Positions 48,405 through 59,869 of a stretch of 64,000 nucleotides of DNA are shown here, one piece after another. Below the pieces are notes generated by a model, which made no database searches, had not been told where the DNA came from, and was given only the letters and a program-made list of their open reading frames with translations. The stretch is taken from contig JARKIF010000093.1 of NCBI GenBank assembly GCA_029378245.1, positions 1-64,000 of the forward strand, in the 5' to 3' direction. Source of the stretch: Roridomyces roridus. Lineage: Eukaryota > Basidiomycota > Agaricomycetes > Agaricales > Mycenaceae. The translations under genes were made by a program, and so were the position numbers. Position 1 is the stretch's first letter; each line of letters opens with the position of its first letter.

Positions 48405-51077
48405 CTAGCACACCAGCATCCAGGCCATCCCACAGACGGCCCACAGCCCCCACACTCCAAGTTTTCTCGAACTTGGGGCAGAATTCTTTGAACTCTTACC
48501 CTGGGGATTTCCCGCAGACGCAGTCGAGGTGACCTGGCCGATAAATGCGTTCCACGACGCCACAGTCGCACTCGGCCAAACCGTCGACGCAGTCGTCTTC
48601 CCCGCGCTCCCGTCGCCAAAGAATATGGCCGCATTGCCCGGTACGACATCTGCCGCGAGAGCGGGATCTTCCCCGCCGGCTACCGTTGAATAGCCCAGTT
48701 GTGTTCGAGCCAAGAACAAAGTCTCGCACAAACGCAAAAGCCTGCACGATTCAGGGTGTACTCGAAAAGGAATAGCATCGGGACTCACAGCTGCGGGGAC
48801 CGATTGCGGAACTAGATGCCCCGCGTTCAAAAAGAGAGCATAAGTAAGATTGCGTTCTTGGTGTATAATGCCCGCCATGTTTCCTAGGGCGTCACTGAAG
48901 GGTGTGGAAGGCTTGCGCGTGAATCCTTGAACGCCTCCGAAAGTCATATTCTATCCAATGCTCGTATATGTTTGCGCAACTTTCAACTTCAAGCGTACCT
49001 GAATAACAGCTGAGGAGACTGGGTCAGATAGAGCAACAAGCCGAATGATTAGTGCGTACCTTCCGTGCCACGATGAGCAACCAAAGAATCGTCATTTCCC
49101 GAGTAAAACATGATCCCAACGCCTTTTGCACTAGCGTTGGTGGCGAGGTCGGACAGAAAAGTCATGGGTCTACAATCAAGTGAATTTAATCTTCTGGTGT
49201 ACTCTCAGAAAAGCTCACTCGGGACCTGTTGGTTCAGGTAAGAAATGAAAGCTCGAAACTGCTTTACACTTACTCGGATCGCCCCAAGCATTCGTAGATT
49301 GGTTGATAGCACCTGCTCGATTGTTAGTAATAGTATGACCCCGATATCTCTAAAAACGCACCAAATGGATACGGGATGCTCTCCACCCAGTTCTTGGAAG
49401 TCGGTGCATGGATTGCCGCGCGTGTCCTGGCGTCTAAAGACGAATGAGTGCACTGCACAGGAAACACTCTGATCACATACCGTTAAGAAAAACTGAAGGA
49501 TCTTGCGGTACCTGGGGATTGAGAGCATCCGGGATACTGTACACATCAACTTCTCCATTGGACCAAGGGAAGGTGAAATTCGTCGCATAATCCCACATCT
49601 CCTCAAACAGAAAACAGCCGTACCAAGGATCGAGTGTACCGTTCGCTCGGCCGGCGATGTTGCGTTTCCAGACCTGCCGCCGCTCCTCGCGTTGCACGAG
49701 CTCGCGCCTGTCCAAAGGCAAGGAACTGCTTCTGAGTGCATCCACCGCCGATTTCCGCATCGGCCGACTCGGAGTGGCGAGTAGAAGTTGAGTTTGGCTC
49801 TCTTTGAAAGGATCTAATAGTGTTGGAAAGTGACCGTTCTGCGGATAAGTCAAGTTCAAGTCGTATCCGCAAAGATGATGTTGGGTTTTGAAGTATTCAT
49901 AGACTTCGGGATCGTAGTTGATGATTTGCGGGTAAGTTTCGATGGTCGTTAGCTATGGATGTCTGAGCGGTCGATGGACAGAAGATGAGAACTGACCGTA
50001 GGAAGCTCTTCAAAGACAGGAAATGCACCAAGAGTTCCGTCTCCGACAGCAATTTTCTTAAGTGCCACAGGTGGGTTGGGTGTGGCAAAGATGGTCTTTG
50101 TGATGTAAGGCTGGCGGTATCTCAACGCGTGGATGTCAGAGAAAAGGAAGTGCAACCCGTACGATATATGTTCCAGCGTAAGATTCTCCCAAGAGGTAGA
50201 GAGGCCGCGTGGCCAAGCTGGGGAATATCTTGACGATGTTGGATAAAAAACCAATCTGAATATGAGGTCAGTAACACGCCTTACTCTTTCGCAAGTCTCA
50301 CAAAGTCTTCGCCCATTTGATCCTCGTTCGGGACTGTGTGAAAGGTGAGAGTGCTCACTGGAAGGAATCTGTTCTTGTACCATAGCCGGTGCTATCTGTG
50401 GTGGAATAACCGGTACCAACTGAGATGATCAAAACCAAAATGAGAACTGCGACGGGGAAGGACCGACCCACGGTCACCCACCTGGCTGGTCTATCCAGAA
50501 TGTATCTGCCAGTTGACTGTAGCTATAATTGTTCAAAACTATTCCGAACGTTCCAGTGACGTGGATGGGACCGTTCTCAACGGAAAGTCTGAGTATATCC
50601 ATGAGGGAGAGGCTTTAAACCCACCTCGAGCATGAGCCCCGCGAGACTCGAAGAGCCTGGGCCGCCTAGGGCAAGTTAAATCCATCAATTCAGAGCTGTG
50701 AATCCATGCGTACCATTGAGCCATATTATCCAAGGGTCAGTGGTGGACGCAGAGCCGGTCAGAGACCCATTAGACTTTTCGAATGCCCAGAAAAACAGAG
50801 TCGCGTTGGGATGACCGGCACGATTCACTCCGACATTACCCGCGAAACTGCGAGTGAGTCCGTCCGTGACATTGGGAAGAGAGCTAGTCACTTGAAAGTC
50901 TAGACGTGACATTGAGAAAGAGTAGAGCTTGAAGAAATGAATCGCACAATTCTGCCAGTCGGGCCCAAAAGGTGTGGTGGGCATCCCTGGGTAGGCATGC
51001 GGAAAACTGCTGGGTTGAGCAGAACATCGAAGAGCTAGCAGAGAGGTCAGGAGAAGCGCATGGGATAGTAAGGCCAT
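48405..51077 (-). CDS. Secreted serine carboxypeptidase, family S10
   Basis: A gene with many short introns. The signal peptide is MALLSHALLLTSLLALRCSA. Then come FAGNVGVNRAGHPNATLFFW, the oxyanion motif WLNGGPGSSSLAG, FWIDQPVGTGYST, the nucleophile LLGESYAGTY, the catalytic Asp in YSGNDDSLVAHRGTE and the catalytic His in LNAGHLVPQS. Together they identify an S10 carboxypeptidase that trims C-terminal residues, secreted and heavily glycosylated (many N-x-T/S). The C-terminal part after LGSNTTG fits only if a 34-nt intron (GTAGCC to GGCAG, near 48685) is removed or a single-base frameshift is assumed. It ends in a hydrophobic stretch, VWGLWAVCGMAWMLVC, that may be a membrane or lipid anchor. 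Confidence 0.85.
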
Positions 51078-51362
51078 GGAGACGCTAGGGTCGGTGGTAG
51101 TAAGAGGAAAGACGCACCCAAGTCACGCGTGTCAACAGTTAAGCACGAAGGCGGCGATCAATGTCCCGTGGAGAATTCGGAGACGTTATTTCGGGAATTC
51201 AAATCATTGAAGGGAGACAATCAGAAACACCGAATCTAAGGGCGGTGTTGCCGACAGTCAACAAGATCGAGGGCGGATTGAACGACGCATGCACCGGGTG
51301 TCCGGCGGGCGGGATTGGTGGAGCCCCTGAGTGATAAACATACTTGTTCGATGGACACTCAA

Positions 51363-51855
51363 TTAAATTAGAATGATCCTTCGGCATCGACGCAAGGGAA
51401 GAGTAGGAAGAACACCTGCCAACCAACCCGAGATGAGAATGGGAATCGGCAATCCCGGGAGTTTCCGGACGATTTCCAGGTCGGGGAGGCGCATCCGACG
51501 CGGCGGAATATCACCAAGCGCGATGACGAGGCCCTTGTCGAGTAGTATGTTCGCTCCGCAGAGAACTTCCCGTTTTTCGAGCCCGTCCAGATGGTACATA
51601 TCATTCTTGAGAGAAACTGGACCGTAACGGTCGGATCCGTCTCATGCGCAACCCATGCGGCCGCTGTGAAGAGCGATGAAGGGAGCAACATTGCTCAGGG
51701 GGTCTTGGAGCAGCGGTAGGTGTATAGCTAGAAAGAAAAGAGGAGAACTTGAAGCAGAGGAAAGAGACCAGAGTGACGCCAGCGAGGGCCTTCCAAGTTC
51801 TGTTCGTTCGTTTGTAGTCGAGCGCCATCATGATGGAGGTTGATAACAGGTTCAA
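51363..51855 (-). pseudogene. Amidohydrolase N-terminal fragment
   Basis: The first part, MMALDYKRTNRTWKALAGVT with a hydrophobic run, could be a membrane anchor. It is followed by pieces that resemble the beginning of fungal amidohydrolases: TIWTGSKNGK in one frame and VLCGANILLDKGLVIALGDI in another. The two frames cannot be joined without an indel, and the metal-binding domain that should follow is absent. It is a broken fragment. Confidence 0.6.
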
Positions 51856-51999
51856 TCACGTATCATTGATGGCCGATCAACAAGTTCAAGTTCTTCTATT
51901 TTTTTACAGAGACACGAGTACATTTACATTTACATTTACAACAAATTTTTGAAGCCCAAAGAAAGAAAGAAAAAGCACAACGCTGCGCCGCACGGCAGC

Positions 52000-52896
52000 T
52001 CAGAGCTGGAGGGCCGCCTGCAAAAGATTGACTTGAGAATCGCCGAGTGCTTTCAAAGCAGAGATGTCGATCGTGTTCTCCTCGACTCCCGAGGGAACTT
52101 GAGTACCAAAAACAATGTCTAAAGAGAGATTGTCAGCTGCGTTGATAAAGACGAACAGGCCGTGCATACAGGCAATGTCATTCTCAGCATGGCCGTTCGA
52201 GCCGGAGATGTTATCTTCAGGGAAACACGTCTGGCCGATAAGGATAGAAGCTTCTCCGATGATCTGGGGGCTATCGGCACTGGGAGATAGAGTCAATGAA
52301 AAAGCCACGGAGCGATTCTGAATGAACTTACTTCTGGTCGCCGTAGATCCCATAGAACATTTGCCCATTGCAGATGATCGCTCCCAGAGCGTTGGGCTTG
52401 AGGATATCTTTGTTCTGCTGCGTGAACCTGTCCGGCAGAACAAAGTACGGAACTTTGGTTGCATCGAGTGCACCGAAAGAGGTCATGGATTGTCCGTCCC
52501 TGTTACCCTTGCATTTATCCTACATGAAATAGAATCAGCGAATGAAAAGAGATAAGGGTCCAGGCTTACCTCCGGACCGTCGCAGTCGATGTTCATATCA
52601 GCGATGAAATGGAACGCGGCGACACCCGGGAGGTTCAACCAGTCCCCGAATATGGTTGTCGTGATTCTGTGGGACGGTTCAAGAGGATAAGTCGCGAGAT
52701 CGTTGCTCCCAGCGGCTTGTGCGGCAGCGTAGATGCCGGCGATGTTAATGGATGGGTCAGCGGCGAAAGCCGGCGGTGGCGGCTTGGAGGTTGTAGTTGG
52801 TGCGGTGCTGACGTTGTCACCGGGGAGCACGGGAATGGCGAGCGCGATGTGCGTGGAGAAGAGGATGGAGACGGAGAGGATGGTGGAGAATTGCAT
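52000..52896 (-). CDS. Chitosanase, glycoside hydrolase family 75
   Basis: Four exons are joined by GTAAGC...TGTAG, GTAAGT...CCCAG and T|GTATGC...TTTAG introns. The protein has about 240 residues. MQFSTILSVSILFSTHIALA is a signal peptide, followed by a Thr/Pro-rich spacer. The catalytic domain carries SFGALDATKVPYFVLPDRF, NALGAIICNGQMFYGIYGD, IIGEASILIGQTCFP, ISGSNGHAENDIAYIVFGT and TIDISALKALGD. These blocks are those of GH75 endo-chitosanases, which cut chitosan in the wall or the environment. Acidic residues in these blocks are the catalytic candidates. The gene appears intact. Confidence 0.88.
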
Positions 52897-55162
52897 GGTT
52901 GCACTGCCGGTACGGAATCATCAACGGTTGAACACACATCAAACGAAGAATACGTACAGATGAGGCAAGGTTGAACGGCAACTGGCGGTGAGAGAGGAGA
53001 GGAAAGTCGAGTGACTCGCTGAGTGAACCTGGGATGTCCTCTCTCGACGAGCGAGGAGGTTTAAATAGTAGCCAACCCTGCTTCTACTTGATCCCATTAC
53101 CTGCTCGTTCGCGACAGTGAATGTCCGGTGCTTCTCGGGATGACTGCTCATGGATGCGGACCTACTGCCTAGAAAGTCGCTCGAAAGGCCGAGGTTCCGA
53201 TGGGCATCGCAACCAAGGAGAACATGGCTGGGTTGCACGGAAGAGTGGCCCGGTCGACAGGCGCGGAGATCTAATGCGGGCGAAGAAGCTCGCGTGTTCA
53301 ACCTTGGAGCCCCACTTGCTGATCGCTCAACCATTGCGTGCCTTCATCTTTACGGATCTTCATCGTCCATTAAAAGTGTTATCCGCAGCACAGAAGAGAA
53401 AGACTGGAACTCGTCCTTTGTTGCCATTCACGCGTTCTTGCAATTAAGGCATTCCGCAGGATCTTTCCCAGTTGCGTTGCCCATGGGACCGGAGTTTAAT
53501 CTGGCAAGTCGGTGAGAAACGGCGAGTACACGGAGAAAGGGTGAACGTGCCGGACAAGACGGTCGATTCCAGTAAAACACCAGCCATCCAGGATCAAATT
53601 TGCGGTAAACGCAAGAATCAAAAGAGATAGCCGCAGAAAGATGCATAGAGCAATTCTCGAGACTACCGCGGTTGAAATCGAGGCGAGACTGCACCGGATG
53701 CCATCCGGTCGACCGAGGACTCCGCGTCGATAGTGCGGCTTTGAAGAGACGAGTTCCGCGAGTGAGTAGCTGCTGCTCTGGAGCGCACTCTTTGCGGACG
53801 CTTGGAAGATCTCGTGCTCGTATCCCTCGCAACCTCCATGTAGGCGTTCCGTCGCCAGGGTCTTGAGTTGCAAGAGTCGCAGGAAATTTTACGTGTGGAT
53901 CTAGAAGCCGTCTACTTATCGTTTGTCGTGTGAGGCAGTCTGGAGGGAGTTCGGTCCGTAAGTACACCAGTCTGGGATCTCAGCCACAGGTAGCAAAATC
54001 CCGGAGGCTCTAGACTTGCTGGAGCGTGTTGCATGTGTCGTCGACGCCGCCGGTGAGATATTGAGCGTGTAGACGAGGCTAGAACCGTGACATTATGCTT
54101 CCGGAATTTCTTGAACATGGGTCAACGATGAAAGGCTCGAAACTGGGCGCCGCGGATATTGGTGCGAAGGAGGAAGTGACGTGATGACGGCATCAACTTT
54201 TGCAAACCTGATCAGGACCTGGACTTTCACAAAGGACGCCTCTCTGCTTTTCGCCCACACACGGGCATCTATTCTTCTCCAATCCAACTCACTCGACTCT
54301 GCTGCAACTCCAGAGTCGTGCTCCGGCGATGTCAGACCCCGAAATCTTACTCTGGCACAAATTCGCTTCCCTGTCGTTGTCAAAGCCGCCAATTCGGAAG
54401 GCAAACGGCGATGTGCGCCCTCTTCTCTGCTTGCCATGATCCAGCACTTCAGTATGCCCCGAGTCCCTCCACCATTCGTCCTGACCAAGAAGCTCACGCA
54501 TCCTCACCGGCAGCGCTCGCAAAGTTTCGCGCAGGAACGACGGCAGCGGAGAAGGAAACTGCCTATAACACCGTCTTCATCTTGCTCTCCGCGGCGCTTG
54601 TTCTGCCTGGCGTCCACGGATTCAAAGTCGGGCCACCACTCAGCCAGAGAGGAGCGAGAGGGTACGAATTTGGTGCGTCTCTGGAGCTTTCTGTGAAAGG
54701 ATGCATGCTTACACAACGCTAGCGCTTATCGTGGAGTTTGAGGATCTGCAGTCTTTTACGTGAGTCACTGCTAGCCTCCTTGTCCTCACCAAGTAATCGC
54801 TGCTAGGGATTACCTCGTCCATGCACACCATCGTCTGTCAGTCCATTCGTTACTCTCCCTGTGCGAAAATTCATTTCTTTCAAGGGTTACCGATTTCGTG
54901 AATGGCTTTTCAGAAGGTGTGTACCTTTATGATTTTGTCCAGAAGCTGGAATGCTCATTCGACGCTAGAACCTGTTCTTTCTTATCAGATCGATACGTCT
55001 AGAGTGGCCAGGCTTTGACCTGGCCAGATTCTTGCCTGCACATATCGTACCTGTATTACCCGCTGTTGTACAATGGTAACACACACCCATTGAAGTCAGA
55101 AAAAGTATACATATATTCTAAGTCGTACACAAGCTTGGTATTTCTTTACAAGGGGTAATGGA
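52897..55162. other. Long stretch without a supported gene
   Basis: About 2.3 kb. A minus-strand frame (53428-53967, overlapped by 53496-53873 in another frame) includes a hydrophobic LCIFLRLSLLILAFTANLIL, and plus-strand frames at 54181-54722 include AYNTVFILLSAALVLPGVHG. Neither extends to a recognisable exon set. A short hairpin (TGGCCAGG at 55005-55012 with its inverted copy at 55019-55026) lies near the end. A small unrecognised gene may be hidden at about 54.3-55.0 kb. Confidence 0.35.
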
Positions 55163-56296
55163 TCACCAAAACGGCGACCGGGGCGCGCTCCCATAAGTCT
55201 TCACGTCCCGCGTGAGGCCCTGCCTGGGACTAGGCTTGAGCGGAATTTGCTCGTCTCCAGTGGATTCGTCGTCGTCGAGCGCGTCGGCGCCGAGGCCGTT
55301 GACCATAAAGTCCTCCGAGTCGTCCAACTCGAGCTCTTCGTGCGCCCATCGCATCAGGCGGCTCTCTCCCGCGGGCTTGAGAGAGTTCGGGAGGGAAGGG
55401 AGGCTCACGTGGAGGGGGAGGCGTTGGAAGAGTTGTGTGATGCGTTGCGGGTGTTTGTATGAGAGGTAAGAGAGTGATATGATGGCGAAGCTGCAAATCG
55501 TCAGATTAATGATGGGGTAGAATATAAGACGGACGATAGTAGGAATAAGATGATGGCTGTTGAACGACGAGAGTTGCGTTGTCTGCCGTCTTCCAGCAGT
55601 TGGTCCGAATTGTCCCCATCCTCAGCTGGCTTCTCTCCAGATTCATCTTCCAAGGAATGGACGACGGAGTCGGGACAACCCATGTTGGTGCGCCAGGTGA
55701 ACAAAGGCACGGCGTCCTCCGTCCCCGAATACGTGGGTAGATGGGCGCGGGAAGCACAAACTAGTTGTAATCGCGCTGTTATACGCTCGGGTCCGGAAAA
55801 TTGGAGAGTAATAGATTCTATGGTCCAGTATTAGCTGAATGTAAAATGACATAGTGTGTGCTTACCGCCAGATTCGACGGGCTCGACCGTGTATGCATCA
55901 GAGATAACGTCCGACTCGGACGGTTCACCGGCTATTCCAGAGATATTTATGAACTGCGGAGGGAATGTCCGAATTGCTTACGGAATACGCAGACCCTAGG
56001 TCCGGAGGCGCACTGCGGATCTTTGTTGAAGGTGCAGAGTACAAGGAGCACAAGTGGATACTCACATGGTCGCCAGGAGAATCCCCGAATTGAAAGAGGT
56101 ATGTAGCGTCTCTTTCATCCTTTATCGCAAAGGACGGGACCTCCGTACCGCTGAGAAGAGGACACAGGTCGTATTGCCTCGTGCTACCCAGGTTGAACCG
56201 GCAGTTGTCGGGGTATTGAAAGGGAGTCCGACGTGAAAGACCTGGAAGAGCGGCCACCGCAGCTGGTATGGCGGAAAAAATATGGAGGAGTAACAT
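55163..56296 (-). CDS. MRH-domain membrane protein, Atg27-like
   Basis: The gene starts MLLLHIFSAIPAAVAALPGL (signal peptide) at 56296 and has several introns of about 50 nt. The luminal MRH (mannose-6-phosphate-receptor-homology) domain shows RFNLGSTRQYDLCPLL, CASGPRVCVF, SITLQFSGPERITARLQLVC and PLFTWRTNMGCP, with paired Cys in the usual places. A membrane helix (STAIILFLLS joined to FAIISLSYLSY by a GTCCGT...TGCAG intron) leads to an acidic cytoplasmic tail ending APRSPFW. This single-pass layout fits Atg27, which cycles between Golgi, endosomes and autophagosome precursors and supports Atg9 traffic. The last donor is non-canonical in its third base and was chosen for frame. Confidence 0.72.
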
Positions 56297-57302
56297 GGTG
56301 GGATGTGGAGAGCTGCGTATCGCATAAGATCAGTGTGTGGAGAAGCCCCATGACCTGCCAGGTGGCTGTGATGACGCACGAGGGGGAGAACATACCGCAT
56401 TTGGGGTTGATGTAAGGCCAAGGCTCAGCAACCTACATTTGAGCATATTGCACATTGCAAGGAGAGGGGTTCATGGCCCTTGTACGGGAGTGTAAGACGA
56501 GGATTGGCAAGACGCGTACCAGGCAATTGTCGGAGAACGGACCGAACATCCGAGTCATGTGATCGCTCAACCGCAGAAAAGCCTCGATCGAGCCTCGAGC
56601 AAGAGGAGGTTCAAGTGGCAGATGGACGGAAAATACGGCTGAACGCTAGGCCATACACACGACGAGATAGAGGAAGCGGAATCGGACAATTCGCGACCGA
56701 GATGTTGGATCGAAAGAGTTGGGTGGCACGCAGTATGTACCGTAGACGTCGGTCTTGTGCGTCGCCACGTCCGCCATTGCTCGCATCGCAAATATCCGTT
56801 GTCGACGCATTTGGTCCTGGGTGGCTTGAGAGTCGAAGCCTCTGTGCGGGTTCACATGTGTCATTCCTGGTGACCGTTTTTTCGATGCCTCGTTGTCGCA
56901 AGGCACTGTGGCCGGAAATGAAAACCAGGGAGTATCAGCTCCAGGTTTGAGGTCTCCGCCCGTTGACGGAATATTCGGACCTTATCTGCTAGCCCGATGT
57001 GGCATTTTCCAGGATGGACTGGACTGTTAGCGTTGCGATACCGACGCCTGCGGAAGCCGTCCCAGTCGCGTCGATTGCGGTCCCGTAGCTGACTGCCAGC
57101 TTTTCGCGACGGTTTGCGTCCAGAGAGGTCCAGAGTTTTCAGGGCACGGCGGAGTGATGCCGAGATAATTGATTCCGTAACGGGCTACATGCCAAAACGC
57201 TGTTTCTCATCCTCATAAGGATGCACAGGCCCGAGAAGCCTCAAAAAGAAGCCGAGTCCGCCACCTTTTTCCTCCCTTAACTCCTCTTCTTCTCGACCTT
57301 CG
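56297..57302. other. Divergent promoter region
   Basis: This is the promoter region between the Atg27-like gene (minus) and the P450 gene (plus). Minus-strand frames at 56567-56906 are not convincing. No named element was found. Confidence 0.4.
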
Positions 57303-59568
57303 ATGACGACTTCCACCTGGGTAGCTGGCGCGGCTCTTCTGCTCGTCGCGTTTGCCTGGCAGCGGAAATCCAGGGCACGGGCTGGCCCTCTTCCTCCTGG
57401 TCCCGCCCCCCTCCCATTCCTCGGAAACGTACACCAACTTACCGGGAAGGAACTTTGGCTCGTCGCGACCCAGTGGGCCAAGCGCTTCGGTATGCCGCGT
57501 CCGTCGCGTCGGACGTGTTTCTTGCTCACTATTGCGCATAGGCGACGTGGTCCATCTCCATGTCTTTGGCCAAAGCCTCGTGTTCTTGTCCAGCCCGGAG
57601 GCGACATTCGACCTTCTGGACAAGCGGGGTGCCATCTACGGTGACAAGCCCGCCCTCGTAATGGCCGGAGAGCTTTGCGGGTGTAATAACATGGTCCGTG
57701 GCCTACACTCCGTGGCGTATTGTTCTTCATCCCCCACAGGTCGCGTTCACGCAATACAACGACGTGTTCAAGCGGCAACGGACCCTCCTTAATCAAGCCT
57801 TTGGCTCCCAAGTCATCCCCTCATATTATCCGCTCATACAAGCGGAGACCCACTTGTTTATTCGCCGCCTCGTCGCCGACCCCTCCGATTATATTAAACT
57901 CACGCGCCGCTATGCTGGCGGGCTCACGTTGAGCACCGTCTATGGCTATCAGGCAACCTCGAGCAATGACAAGTTCCTCAACCTCGGTGAAGAGTGTGTC
58001 GATATCCTGTCGAACGGAATTGCCTCTGGAGGCGGGATTGTGCGTTCTGTTTTTCTGTGGGTGCCATGACAAGCATCTGACACTCATTATCAGTGGCCAG
58101 TGTGCGTCCTCTGCACGGACCTCCGCAGAATATTCACGCGTTTGACAGCGACATCATCCCCGCGTTGAAGCATCTCCCGACATGGGCGCCAGGTTCCGGT
58201 TTCAAGGTCAAGGCCGCCGCGTGGAAGGCCAAGATGGAAGAGTAAACCTCTCCTTACTTCCGCCGAATATCTGATGAATGTTGGCTTCCCAGATTCATCG
58301 ACCAACCTTACAACTTTGTCAAGAATAGTCTGGTAAGCACTCGACTTTCACGGAGCTTCTCGCGCTTCTGATTGTGTTCAAAAAAAGAAATCTGGCGAAT
58401 ACGCACCTTCATTCTGTTCGATGCTGCTTGAGGACGAGAAGAGCTGCACGCCGCAGTACGAATTCGACTTGAAGAATACCGCCAACTCGATGTACTCTGC
58501 CAGCATGGACACGGTTCGCGCCCCTTCTTCTTGCCGAGCGAGGCTGAAATAGCACCTAATCAGACGATCGTGATGTTCTCGCATTTCCTGTTGGCGATGC
58601 TGCAGTACCCCGAAGCGCTCGTCAAAGCGCAAAAGGAAATTGAGTCTGTGGTTGGGACAGATAAGCTCCCGACCTTCTCGTGAGTTGAATTGCCCGTTGA
58701 GCATGCCGTGTTCTGAGCCATATCAGTGACCGGGCTTCCCTTCCGTACAGTACGTGTTCCCATTCCTCAACACCGTGAATGCCGTTGACACGCTCCAGTT
58801 GAGGCACTTTTGAACGAGGTATATCGTTGGGCTGTAAGTTTGTTAGATTACGCCGCGACCTTGATTGACACTCCGACAGACGCCGGTTCCGCTGAGTACG
58901 CTCGATTTTTCCGACGTAGCAAGGTAGTTGACGCGAGACAGGTTTGCCACACCGATTAATGGAAGATGACATCTACCGCGGAATGTTGATTCCGAAAGGA
59001 TCTTTGGTAGGTCGCCTTGGCCTCCGCTCTTCTTGTCTGATGGAACTCTTAGGTCTTTGGAAACGTTTGGTATGATTCCGTCGCTACGGTTTCTGACAAG
59101 TTGAATTGAAGCTGATGCAGGGCGATAACCCGTGATGAGAGATTATTCCCCAACGCTTCTGCATTCGTTCCCGAGCGTTACTTGGAGACTGTTGATGCTG
59201 CGTTGGCGCGGAAGCGGGATCCGCGCAACTATGTATTTGTGCGTGTGTTGTTGTCCATTGTGCGTCCTCCATTGATTCTTGAACAGGGATTTGGCCGGAG
59301 GCGCTGCCCGGGAGACAACCTCGTTGAATCGTCCATTTGGCTGTTGATCACCACAGTCCTTGCAACCCTCGATATCTCCAAGGCGAAAGACGACCAGGGA
59401 AGCCCTGTTGAGCCAAAGGTTGAGTATAATAATTCCATCTTCAGGTGCGGCCTCCCGTGTTGGTTCCGATGCGGTTGTTGACTGATGTGTAGACTGCTCG
59501 ACCGATTCGAGTGCGATATTCGCCCCCGCTCTGAGCACGCGTTAAAGCTGTTGCAAGACGAGTGTTGA
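57303..59568 (+). CDS. Cytochrome P450 monooxygenase
   Basis: A gene with about a dozen short introns. It begins MTTSTWVAGAALLLVAFAWQ (membrane anchor) and a Pro-rich hinge PLPPGPAPLPFLGN. The C-helix is VFKRQRTLLNQAF, the I-helix SMYSASMDTTIVMFSHFLLA, the ExxR motif EVYRW, the PERF-type motif FVPERYL and the haem-binding loop FGFGRRRCPG with the Cys ligand. The chain ends ALKLLQDEC. About 500 residues, as usual for a microsomal class II P450. It resembles the large group in mushrooms often labelled O-methylsterigmatocystin-oxidoreductase-like; that label says nothing about the real substrate. All motifs are present and the splice phases I could check agree. Confidence 0.88.
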
Positions 59569-59869
59569 TTTTGTTTTTAATGTTTATCGCGTATTTAAAG
59601 GCGATAGTGTATTACCACTGCGTGTCCGTAGCATTTGTGCTGTCGGCTTGCGCACGTCCGCTCTTTTACTCGTCACTGGCTCTCGCTATCTAGCAACTAC
59701 CTTGATTATCTCTAGTGGTCGTAATCGTTGATAAACATCTGGCCAGGCAGCCTCCTTTTTCTTATCTTCTCTTGATCTTCTCCCACAAACTTAAGCTTCT
59801 TGATGCGCCAGAAGCACATTGCTTATCTCTGTGGCTTTGTCTCCTAGTACTCGCCATTTACCTCCTGCA

